From RGIG5952 sp045603485 (GTDB lineage Bacteria; Verrucomicrobiota; Kiritimatiellia; RFP12; JAAYLN01), in the NCBI GenBank assembly GCA_045603485.1, contig JAZUMF010000061.1:1-6950 (forward strand): 6,950 nucleotides of DNA, in the 5' to 3' direction. Of the stretch, positions 1 to 5,286 are shown one piece after another. How positions within the stretch are numbered: position 1 is the first letter of the stretch; each line of letters starts with the position of its first letter. The notes under the pieces were generated by a model. The model searched no databases, had not been told where the DNA came from, and saw nothing but the letters and a program-made list of their open reading frames with translations. Position numbers and translations under genes: made by a program.

Positions 1-141
1 ATCGTTTTTATAAAGGATACATTATTAACATTAGGTTAAATAAAAGACTTTCTCGGAATGCGTGTTCCAGGTTTTTTATGTAAACTTGATTTTACGACCT
101 AATTAAAAATTGGCTTTACCCACACTTTTCAAGGAAGAGCC
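1..141 (+). repeat. Promoter-leader repeat, copy 1 (upstream of the beta-helix protein gene)
   Basis: This segment recurs at 5128-5268. I count five differences over the first 135 bases and seven over 141, after which the copies diverge. It begins immediately downstream of where the -35 box lies in copy 2, so the window edge has cut off the -35. The -10 equivalent is TACATT at 18-23. The remainder would be transcribed leader. Short helices can be drawn: 30-36 with 97-103 (ATTAGGT/ACCTAAT), 55-59 with 64-68, 80-84 with 91-95, and 112-115 with 138-141 (GGCT/AGCC). A small reading frame, MRVPGFLCKLDFTT, spans 58-102. The match stops about 100 bases before the start codon, so this gene carries extra leader that copy 2 lacks. 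The repeat itself is seen directly. Its role as promoter plus regulatory leader is inferred. Confidence 0.85.
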
Positions 142-155
142 GTTTTTAATTAGGT
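97..155 (+). promoter_or_regulatory. Long leader stem-loop that competes with an upstream helix
   Basis: Bases 97-109 and 143-155 form a perfect 13-bp inverted repeat (ACCTAATTAAAAA against its complement). The stem continues inward as GGCT (112-115) with AGCC (138-141) around a small bulge. The loop at 116-137 contains an AAGGAAG purine run. The left arm (97-103) can instead pair with 30-36, so the two helices exclude each other, as in attenuators and riboswitches. Only the inner GGYT/ARCC part is also present in copy 2. The inverted repeat is certain. Function in RNA is inferred, and AT-rich DNA makes some such pairings by chance. Confidence 0.5.
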
Positions 156-162
156 GTAAATT

Positions 163-204
163 ATAGGTTGTGTTGTTGATAAAACCCTATGGAATATGGG
201 TTTT
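163..204 (+). promoter_or_regulatory. Second pair of alternative hairpins in the leader
   Basis: AAAACCC (181-187) pairs with GGGTTTT (198-204) around a 10-base loop, giving a 7-bp stem whose 3' arm ends in four T. The overlapping CCTAT (186-190) can instead pair with ATAGG (163-167), so these two helices are also mutually exclusive. The segment is unique to the leader of the 241-3000 gene and lies just upstream of its ribosome-binding region (AAGGA at 230-234, six bases before ATG). It could be an attenuator or a translation-control hairpin, but the stem is weak and support is only from base pairing. Confidence 0.3.
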
Positions 205-240
205 GTAAAAAGGTCGTTGCTGAAAATATAAGGAAATATT

Positions 241-3000
241 ATGTGTCGTCTTTGCCATTCTTTTTTCTTAGTGCTGTGTGCAGTATTTAGCTTTGCTTTT
301 ACGGCGTTGCCATTGCGTGCTGATACTGCTATTGATGTTGCCGCACTTGCCATAGGCGATAGTGGTGAGGGCTGGACTTTTGATGGTACAAATCTTGTTC
401 TTTCAACTGAACGGCAGTATGTAGCTTATGGAACGCGTACCTTGATGACTATTCGCGCAGATGCCGATTGCACTCTTGTTGCGTCAAATCTTTCTGTTAG
501 TGCGGTAGGTTTGGCGAAGGCGGGACTTGATTGCAATTTTCATGAGGTGTCGCTGCTGTTGTGGAGTGATGACAGCTTTAAGAATACTTTCCTCGGTGGC
601 ACAAAATGCGCTGGCATTTCGGTTTTGGCTGACTCAACTGGTAAAACTGGAGCGACACTTACAATATCAAATTTGAACGAAACTGCGGTGCTTAATGTGA
701 CCGGGGGCATTAATTCTGGCAGCAGTGGAGCTGCGGGTATCGGCGGTGGAGACAGGCAGAAGGGCGGCACCATAATAATACGCGGCGGAATTATCACTGC
801 TACTGCAGGAACTCAATCGGGGAACTGCGGTGGCGCAGGTATTGGAGGTGGATACAAGAATGGTGTCATTTCAGTTGTTATTTCAGGTGGAAGGGTTACT
901 GCCACTGGTGCAAAAGAAGGCGCGGGCATTGGAGCCGGGCGCGATGGTTCAAGTGGCTATGTAGAAATTTTAGGGGGAACTGTTACAGCAAAGGGGCATA
1001 CATGGGGTACTGGCATTGGCGGTGGTTATCTGGGGTCTGGCGGTACTACGGTTATTTCTGGAGGTACAGTGACTGCGTCTTCAGGGGCGAGTGCCGGAAT
1101 AGGCGGCGGTACTTCGACTATTCGAATATCAGGAGGAACTGTCTCCGCTTCTGGTGGAAATTTTGGTATAGGCGGTACGGGCGGCACTATCGCAATTAGT
1201 GGCGGTCGGGTTACGGCAACTGCTGGAACCGCAAATACATCAACCGGAATCGGTGGCACCTCAATTGCTATTTCAATTTCTGGCGGTACAATTAAGGCAA
1301 CGGGTCAATATCAAGGAATTGGTAGGAATTCTACTGGAAACGCAGGTTCTCTCACAATTACCGGCGGCACGATCACGCAAAATCCTAAGCTTGCTACGCC
1401 CGTACCTTTTCCAACGGATGGCTCAAGTCAAGTCTATATGCTTACAATTCCTGGGTTAACCCCAAACGGTCTTGCACAGATTACGGGATTGCCAAACAAT
1501 TATGGTCTAAAAGATGTCTTTGCCGATGCCAATGGGCAGATTTACATCTATGTGCCGAATGGCTCTGGTAATATAGAAGTAGATGGTATTCCTTACAACT
1601 ATACGATTAATGGCGCGGCATCAAAGGCTTTTCTTGCTTCTGCGAGATTTAACATTACCATTATTAACGCCAATCCAGATAAGGGCATGCTTAATACAGC
1701 TGGAGGAATTTATCAAGGTGGCAAATTAGTAAGCGTTGTCGCTACGCCACACTCAACGGATTCAGTATTTGATAAATGGACCGGCAATCTGCCAGCTGGA
1801 GTGAACGCCCGTTCGCCAGAGATATCGTTCTTGACTGGTGAAGGCGATGTTACGCTGACAGCTCACTTTGTTGATCCTATCTATGTGAACGGACGCTCGG
1901 TATGCCATGGTAGCGGTGAGGGCTGGACATACGAAAATAATAGGCTGACGCTTTCGTCAGCGGGGCCTTTCGTTATCCATGGAACGAGCACTTATTCGCG
2001 TATCTTCGTTGATGCGGACTGTACGATTATTGCTTCGAATCTCTATGTAAGTGCCCAAGAATTAGCAAATCCAGCGCTTGAATGCAATTTCCATGATGTC
2101 GCATTGAATTTGTGGAGCGACGCGCCTTACAGAAACGCCTTTTATGGCGGGGCGAATAAGGCGGGAATTTCAGTAGTGTCGACGAATATCGCGCGTGCAG
2201 ATTGTGGCGCAAGGTTGACCGTTGCAGCACTCAATCCATCTGCCGCACTTTATGTGTCGGGTGGCCCATTTACAAGTGGCAACACTTCAGCATCTGCAGG
2301 TATTGGAGGCAGTGTGGGTAAAGATGCCGGGTCAATTGATATTCGTGGCGGAACGATTACGGTTAATGCAGGTACACAGAGCGAGAATGCCGGAGCCGCG
2401 GCTATAGGCGGAGGTTATAACAAAAGTTATCATTCTATATCGATATCTGGAGGTATAATCTCTGCCACAGGATCTAAAGAGGGCGCTGCTATCGGTACTG
2501 GGCGTAAAGGGGCTAAAGGAGGTGTTATCGCAATTTCTGGCGGAAAGATAACAAGCTCTACTTCCGGCAGTTCATATACAATCGGTGGTGGATATCAGTC
2601 ATCTGGAGGTACGATTCTAATTTCGGGTGGAACGATTTCAGCTAATGCAGGAATTGGTGCGCCGAGTAGCGGTGCGGTAGTGAAAATCACCGGTGGAACG
2701 CTTTGGCAGTCTAAGTTTAATCCGGCTCCGACCGACGGTTCGCAAAAGGTTTACCGCGTGACGACAACTGTGCTTAACGGCAACACGCCAGTTAAGAATG
2801 CAAAGGTTTCGGTTAGGGTCTTGCGTAATTATGGTGTAAAGGACATCTATACCGATGCCAATGGCAAGTTGTATTTCTATCTGCCGAATGGTTCGCGACG
2901 CTTCCGTGTCAATGATAATCGTTACGAATATACAGTTAATTCAGCGGCTACAACTGCTGCTCAATTTTTTGAGTGGCCGATGATACTATCGCTGGAGTAA
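241..3000 (+). CDS. Secreted two-module right-handed beta-helix protein with InlB-like linker domain
   Basis: This is a 919-residue exported protein. Residues 1-27 form a Sec signal peptide with a hydrophobic core at about 8-23 and a likely cut after LRA. Two homologous modules follow. Each opens with GEGW (42-45 and 559-562) and keeps two cysteines at identical spacing (C77/C98 and C594/C615). Each then runs through a glycine-rich array of ISGGTVTA...GIGGG rungs of about 24 residues (roughly 151-381 with nine rungs, and 671-823 with six). Each ends in a small beta domain containing NYGxKD-x-x-x-DANG-x-x-Y-x-Y-x-PNG (about 400-460 and 840-905). Between them, about 469-545 (DKW, TLTAHFV) resembles the divergent InlB B-repeat/Flg_new_2 type. 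The rung pattern recalls Cthe_2159-like carbohydrate-binding beta-helices, so binding of plant or host polysaccharide is possible, but no catalytic residues are recognisable. No LPxTG, PEP-CTERM or autotransporter barrel is visible, so the anchoring is unknown. The start is the first ATG, preceded by AAGGA at good spacing. The gene is expressed from the repeated promoter-leader upstream. Confidence 0.85.
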   Translation: MCRLCHSFFLVLCAVFSFAFTALPLRADTAIDVAALAIGDSGEGWTFDGTNLVLSTERQYVAYGTRTLMTIRADADCTLVASNLSVSAVGLAKAGLDCNFHEVSLLLWSDDSFKNTFLGGTKCAGISVLADSTGKTGATLTISNLNETAVLNVTGGINSGSSGAAGIGGGDRQKGGTIIIRGGIITATAGTQSGNCGGAGIGGGYKNGVISVVISGGRVTATGAKEGAGIGAGRDGSSGYVEILGGTVTAKGHTWGTGIGGGYLGSGGTTVISGGTVTASSGASAGIGGGTSTIRISGGTVSASGGNFGIGGTGGTIAISGGRVTATAGTANTSTGIGGTSIAISISGGTIKATGQYQGIGRNSTGNAGSLTITGGTITQNPKLATPVPFPTDGSSQVYMLTIPGLTPNGLAQITGLPNNYGLKDVFADANGQIYIYVPNGSGNIEVDGIPYNYTINGAASKAFLASARFNITIINANPDKGMLNTAGGIYQGGKLVSVVATPHSTDSVFDKWTGNLPAGVNARSPEISFLTGEGDVTLTAHFVDPIYVNGRSVCHGSGEGWTYENNRLTLSSAGPFVIHGTSTYSRIFVDADCTIIASNLYVSAQELANPALECNFHDVALNLWSDAPYRNAFYGGANKAGISVVSTNIARADCGARLTVAALNPSAALYVSGGPFTSGNTSASAGIGGSVGKDAGSIDIRGGTITVNAGTQSENAGAAAIGGGYNKSYHSISISGGIISATGSKEGAAIGTGRKGAKGGVIAISGGKITSSTSGSSYTIGGGYQSSGGTILISGGTISANAGIGAPSSGAVVKITGGTLWQSKFNPAPTDGSQKVYRVTTTVLNGNTPVKNAKVSVRVLRNYGVKDIYTDANGKLYFYLPNGSRRFRVNDNRYEYTVNSAATTAAQFFEWPMILSLE

Positions 3001-3257
3001 TTAGAGAATATTTGCAATCTTGACAAATACCATTGTCAAGGCTGTGTATGGCAAGAAATGGTATCGCTTCGGTATTTGACTCTGAACCCAATTAGAGTCC
3101 TGGAATGGGATTGGGGTAATGGTGCTGTAATATGATAGCTGGAATCTTCTTTTTTTTGCGAAAGTGCTTTTCCGCAAGGTGATCTATTTTTAGTGTTATG
3201 CGAGAGCGATATATCTGCACTTAATATGACTAAAACTCAACCTTTGCGGTAATTTCG
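3001..3257. other. Gene-free spacer with several competing inverted repeats
   Basis: I find no convincing gene here on either strand. The stretch is unusually rich in pairing segments. CTTGACAA (3019-3026) and TTGTCAAG (3033-3040) form a perfect 8-bp stem around six bases. The loop sequence ATACCATT (3027-3034) can instead pair with AATGGTAT (3057-3064). GACTCT (3078-3083) pairs with AGAGTC (3094-3099), overlapping CCCAAT (3087-3092), which pairs with ATTGGG (3110-3115). A weak stem at 3124-3128/3135-3139 lies ten bases before eight T (3150-3157) and is the best candidate terminator for the upstream gene, though it is not strong. The spacer could hold the 3' UTR of that gene or a small RNA. 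Confidence 0.45.
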
Positions 3258-3286
3258 TGGACAAAAAGATCATTTTTTTGTATAAT
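3258..3286 (+). promoter_or_regulatory. Sigma70-type promoter of purM
   Basis: TGGACA (3258-3263), a 17-base spacer and a perfect TATAAT (3281-3286) make a near-consensus promoter. Transcription should begin near 3293, leaving a leader of about 66 bases before the ATG at 3359. The promoter lies inside an upstream in-frame extension that could start at GTG 3257. That extension would therefore not be transcribed from this promoter, which is the main reason for preferring the later start. Confidence 0.75.
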
Positions 3287-3358
3287 ATTAGAAATGTCTT
3301 AATTGCATATCGTTCCACGATATTGCAACAATTCCAAGAACCCTTCAACTCAATAACC

Positions 3359-4474
3359 ATGGCAAATAAACCATCCACAAAGCCTACTTGCAGAACTACT
3401 AATAAGTCAACAGCAAAGGTTGAACAGGCACAACCTGAAAAGAAGTCTTCGTACGCCATTGCAGGTGTTGATATTGATTCCAAGATGGAAGGTATCAAGA
3501 CCATTAAAAAGATGGTTGCAACAACCAAGACCAAGGGTTCTATTGGCGGCATTGGAAATTTTGGCGGTTTGTTCCAGTCCCCTGGGGCAGATTCTCTTCT
3601 CGTCGGTTCTGCTGATGGCGTTGGCACAAAGCTCAAGGTCGCCTGCATTGCTAAAAAGCATAATACCGTCGGTGAAGACCTTGTCAATCACTGCGTAAAT
3701 GATATTTTGGTGCAGGGTGCGGAGCCTCTCTTTTTCATGGATTATGTCGGAGCATCACAATTCAATGGTCCAGTCTTTACAGAGATTGTAGAGGGGCTCG
3801 TCCGTGGTTGCAAGCAGAACGGATGTGCTCTTTTGGGCGGTGAGACCGCAGAGCTTCCTGGTGTTTATCCTCAGGGTGAATATGACCTTGTTGGTACAAT
3901 CGTCGGTGTTGTTAAAAAGAACAAGATTATCACCGGTGAGAAGATCAAGCCGGGCGATGTTATTATCGGTCTTGCTTCGGGTGGCCTTCAGACCAATGGT
4001 TATTCATTAGCTCGTCGCGTTATCTTTGATGTTTGCGGCCTTACCGTCAATGACTATCTCCCTGGTACTCGTACACGCATCGGCGATGCGCTTCTTGCAA
4101 CGCATCGTAGCTTCCTGAAGCCTGTCAAGGCAGTTATGGAGAAGATGCCTATCAATGGTATGGCTCACATTACTGGCGGTGGCTTTGTTGACAATATACC
4201 TCGAGTTCTTCCTGCCCGTTGCCGCGCAGTAATCAACCGTCTCTCTTGGAAGGTTCCTCAAATCTTCCAGTTTATTGAGAAGACAGGCAAGGTTGATCAC
4301 GACGAGATGTATCGAGTCTTCAATATGGGTATCGGTTTTGTCCTTATTATTGATAAGGCAAAGGCTCAGAAGGCTTTCGATATTCTTAAGGCTGCAAAGG
4401 CACAGCCTTCAATCATTGGTTATATTGAGAAGGCGTCTGAAAAGGGTGTTGTTTATCGCGACGAAGAGGTTTAA
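3359..4474 (+). CDS. purM: Phosphoribosylformylglycinamidine cyclo-ligase (AIR synthetase)
   Basis: PurM performs the ATP-dependent ring closure of formylglycinamidine ribonucleotide to 5-aminoimidazole ribonucleotide, in de novo purine synthesis in the cytoplasm. Numbered from ATG 3359 (371 residues), the family signatures are clear: YAIAGVD near 26-32, DGVGTK (86-91) in the ATP/substrate region, CVNDILVQGAEPLFFMDY, GGETAE (160-165), SGGLQTNGYSL, and HITGGGF (270-276) followed by NIPRVLP. The protein matches E. coli PurM throughout but is about 25 residues longer at the N-terminus, where a Thr/Lys/Ser-rich, probably disordered tail precedes the core. An in-frame GTG at 3257 would give 405 residues, but those 34 extra residues overlap the promoter and are not family-like. 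No clear Shine-Dalgarno precedes 3359. The gene is flanked by its own promoter and terminator, so it is probably monocistronic and not part of a pur operon here. Confidence 0.96.
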   Translation: MANKPSTKPTCRTTNKSTAKVEQAQPEKKSSYAIAGVDIDSKMEGIKTIKKMVATTKTKGSIGGIGNFGGLFQSPGADSLLVGSADGVGTKLKVACIAKKHNTVGEDLVNHCVNDILVQGAEPLFFMDYVGASQFNGPVFTEIVEGLVRGCKQNGCALLGGETAELPGVYPQGEYDLVGTIVGVVKKNKIITGEKIKPGDVIIGLASGGLQTNGYSLARRVIFDVCGLTVNDYLPGTRTRIGDALLATHRSFLKPVKAVMEKMPINGMAHITGGGFVDNIPRVLPARCRAVINRLSWKVPQIFQFIEKTGKVDHDEMYRVFNMGIGFVLIIDKAKAQKAFDILKAAKAQPSIIGYIEKASEKGVVYRDEEV

Positions 4475-4501
4475 TTCTCAATCGCATAAATACGCTATAA
4501 T

Positions 4502-4532
4502 AAAGGCACGAGATTCCCTCGTGCCTTTTTTT
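4502..4532 (+). terminator. Intrinsic terminator of purM
   Basis: GGCACGAG (4505-4512) pairs perfectly with CTCGTGCC (4518-4525) around a five-base loop. Three A before the stem match the T after it, and seven T follow (4526-4532). It starts 28 bases after the purM stop codon. This is a textbook rho-independent terminator. Confidence 0.93.
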
Positions 4533-4572
4533 ATTACTTTTTTGAAAGGTAAGGCCTGTCCCCAGAAAAGTT

Positions 4573-4593
4573 AGGTAATAGGTAATAGGTAAT
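4573..4593. repeat. Three tandem copies of AGGTAAT
   Basis: AGGTAAT occurs three times without interruption at 4573-4579, 4580-4586 and 4587-4593, ten bases after the first GGCCTGTCCCC motif. The unit is seven bases and the copies are perfect, so copy number could change by slippage. It lies outside any gene. Confidence 0.9.
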
Positions 4594-4653
4594 AATGCAG
4601 ATAAATTGCAGCTTGGTTCTTAAAGGTTATTAGGTGGCAAGTTTGACAGTAAA

Positions 4654-4707
4654 GACAGTTTGCGAGTTTTACAGTTTTAATTTGGAAGGCCTGTCCCCTT
4701 ATAAGGT
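4654..4707. repeat. 54-bp direct repeat, copy 1
   Basis: This copy matches 4827-4880 at a constant offset of 173 bases with three mismatches and no gaps. It runs from GACAGTTTGCGAG through the GGCCTGTCCCC motif to AAGGTT. The repeat therefore joins a reverse-oriented octamer array to the punctuation motif as one unit, suggesting that the pair is duplicated together. Confidence 0.9.
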
Positions 4708-4710
4708 TCT

Positions 4711-4734
4711 AATGTTTGAATGTTCGAATGGTTG
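4711..4734. repeat. Octamer tandem array AATGTTTG/AATGTTCG/AATGGTTG
   Basis: Three head-to-tail octamers lie at 4711-4718, 4719-4726 and 4727-4734, differing at single positions, with a fourth decayed unit (ATTGTTG) after them. The eight-base period matches the neighbouring ACTGTCAA array, though the word is different. Confidence 0.75.
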
Positions 4735-4745
4735 ATTGTTGTATA

Positions 4746-4777
4746 ACTGGTAAACTGTCAAACTGTCCAACTGTAAA
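4746..4777. repeat. Octamer tandem array ACTGTCAA family
   Basis: Four consecutive octamers are present: ACTGGTAA, ACTGTCAA, ACTGTCCA and ACTGTAAA. The same family appears on the opposite strand at about 4641-4678 and 4821-4851, where the complement reads ACTGTAAA, ACTCGCAA, ACTGTCAA in phase. A 14-base exact inverted match links 4752-4765 with 4821-4834. Confidence 0.85.
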
Positions 4778-4826
4778 ACTTGCCGACTTTCCAAGCTCGA
4801 GAGAAGTTTGCAAGTAGAGTCAGTTT

Positions 4827-4880
4827 GACAGTTTGCGAGTTTTACAGTTTTAATTGGGAAGGACTGTCCCCTTAAAAGGT
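4827..4880. repeat. 54-bp direct repeat, copy 2
   Basis: This is the partner of 4654-4707, with three mismatches and no gaps. One mismatch changes the punctuation motif to GGACTGTCCCC. It is preceded by one further in-phase octamer, which extends the array beyond the shared unit. Confidence 0.9.
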
Positions 4881-4902
4881 TTTACCGCAAAGAACGCAGA
4901 GA

Positions 4903-5094
4903 TTTTGTGATACCGACTATTTATTGTGTTAGTATAGTGAGGTTTTGCTATTATGTCAAGTCTAACAGTCTGGCACTTAAAGTGTAATAACACTGCGTCA
5001 TTTGCGACATCAAATGATGTCTTGTGTTTTTATATAAAAAAATATTAAACCTTCGTAATATGTTGCAATGTAATAATATATGTAAAAATTTTAC
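4903..5094. other. AT-rich gene-free spacer with a palindrome
   Basis: I see no coding potential. GACATCA (5006-5012) and TGATGTC (5015-5021) form a near-perfect palindrome, followed by a T-rich run (5022-5031). CATTTG (4999-5004) with CAAATG (5011-5016) is an alternative hairpin, and ACAC (4990-4993) can close with GTGT (5024-5027). It could be a weak terminator or an operator-like site, but no transcript is evident to its left after the purM terminator. From about 5031 the DNA is very AT-rich up to the G tract. Confidence 0.4.
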
Positions 5095-5104
5095 GGGGGG
5101 GGGG
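5095..5104 (+). repeat. Homopolymeric G10 tract upstream of a promoter
   Basis: Ten consecutive G stand in otherwise very AT-rich DNA, 17 bases before the TTGACA of the next gene. Runs of this length are prone to slipped-strand mispairing, and in other bacteria such tracts switch surface-protein expression by altering promoter spacing or upstream contacts. The tract is seen directly. A regulatory role is inferred, and its length may also vary through sequencing error. Confidence 0.85.
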
Positions 5105-5121
5105 ATTTCAAAGCAAAAAAT

Positions 5122-5150
5122 TTGACAATCGTTTTTATAAAGGATAAATT
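5122..5150 (+). promoter_or_regulatory. Sigma70-type promoter of the DUF2341 protein gene
   Basis: A perfect TTGACA (5122-5127), a 17-base spacer and TAAATT (5145-5150) form a good promoter. Transcription would start near 5157, giving a leader of about 130 bases. The spacer and -10 belong to the repeated cassette. The -35 ends exactly where copy 1 is cut by the window edge, so it cannot be told whether the repeat includes it. Confidence 0.75.
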
Positions 5151-5268
5151 ATTAGCATTAGGTTAAATAAAAGACTTTCTCGGAATGCGTGTTCCAGGTT
5201 TTTTATGTAAACTTGATTTTACGGCCTAATTAAAAATTGGTTTTACCCACACTTTTTAAGGACGAACC
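5128..5268 (+). repeat. Promoter-leader repeat, copy 2 (upstream of the DUF2341 protein gene)
   Basis: This segment matches 1-141 with an offset of 5127 and no gaps. The differences are not random with respect to the drawn fold. C114/G139 of copy 1 are T5241/A5266 here, keeping the pair (GGTT with AACC), and A97 becomes G5224, turning an A-U pair into G-U. The small reading frame is kept as MRVPGFLCKLDFTA, with a single residue change. The conserved loop TTTACCCACACTTTT and AAGGA follow. The ATG of the gene comes 19 bases after the repeat ends, with GAGGG (5274-5278) as a possible ribosome-binding site. Because the downstream genes are unrelated, the cassette must have been copied or recruited separately from the coding sequences. 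Confidence 0.88.
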
Positions 5269-5286
5269 TTTTAGAGGGCTTAAAAT

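Larger units (their letters stand above)
4551..4902. repeat. Mosaic of short tandem words punctuated by GGCCTGTCCCC motifs
   Basis: This stretch contains no gene. Three copies of AAGGMCTGTCCCC lie at 4551-4563, 4686-4698 and 4859-4871; the last two are followed by CTT and a short A/T run ending in AAGGTT. Between and beside them are distinct short tandem arrays: a 7-mer (AGGTAAT), an octamer family AATGTTYG, an octamer family ACTGTCAA present in both orientations, and a 9-mer pair (CCGCAAAGA, ACGCAGAGA at 4885-4902). GGGGACAGGCC-like motifs are often seen next to REP-type elements mobilised by tyrosine transposases of the TnpA-REP family. That link is my inference, and no such transposase is in the window. 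Confidence 0.7.

Noticed and set aside
1026..1259. Proline-rich minus-strand frame inside the beta-helix gene
   Set aside because: The Pro-Pro pattern is the complement of the repeated Gly-Gly codons of the real protein, not an independent gene.
2900..3000. C-terminal sorting signal (PEP-CTERM, LPxTG or type 9) on the beta-helix protein
   Set aside because: The tail lacks the required motif, membrane segment and basic end; nothing supports an anchor class.
3257..3358. GTG start giving a 405-residue PurM
   Set aside because: The extension overlaps a near-consensus promoter and has no similarity to the PurM family.
3196..3687. 163-residue open frame on the minus strand over the purM start
   Set aside because: It is antisense to the well-supported purM and its promoter, has no recognisable domain, and looks like a shadow of purM codon usage.
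4654..4880. Possible CRISPR array from repeated units
   Set aside because: There are only two 54-bp copies separated by 119 bases that themselves contain related words. There is no regular repeat-spacer spacing and no cas gene.
4990..5031. Palindrome with T run as an intrinsic terminator
   Set aside because: The stem is AT-rich, several folds compete, and purM already has a strong terminator 460 bases earlier. It is recorded only within the spacer.
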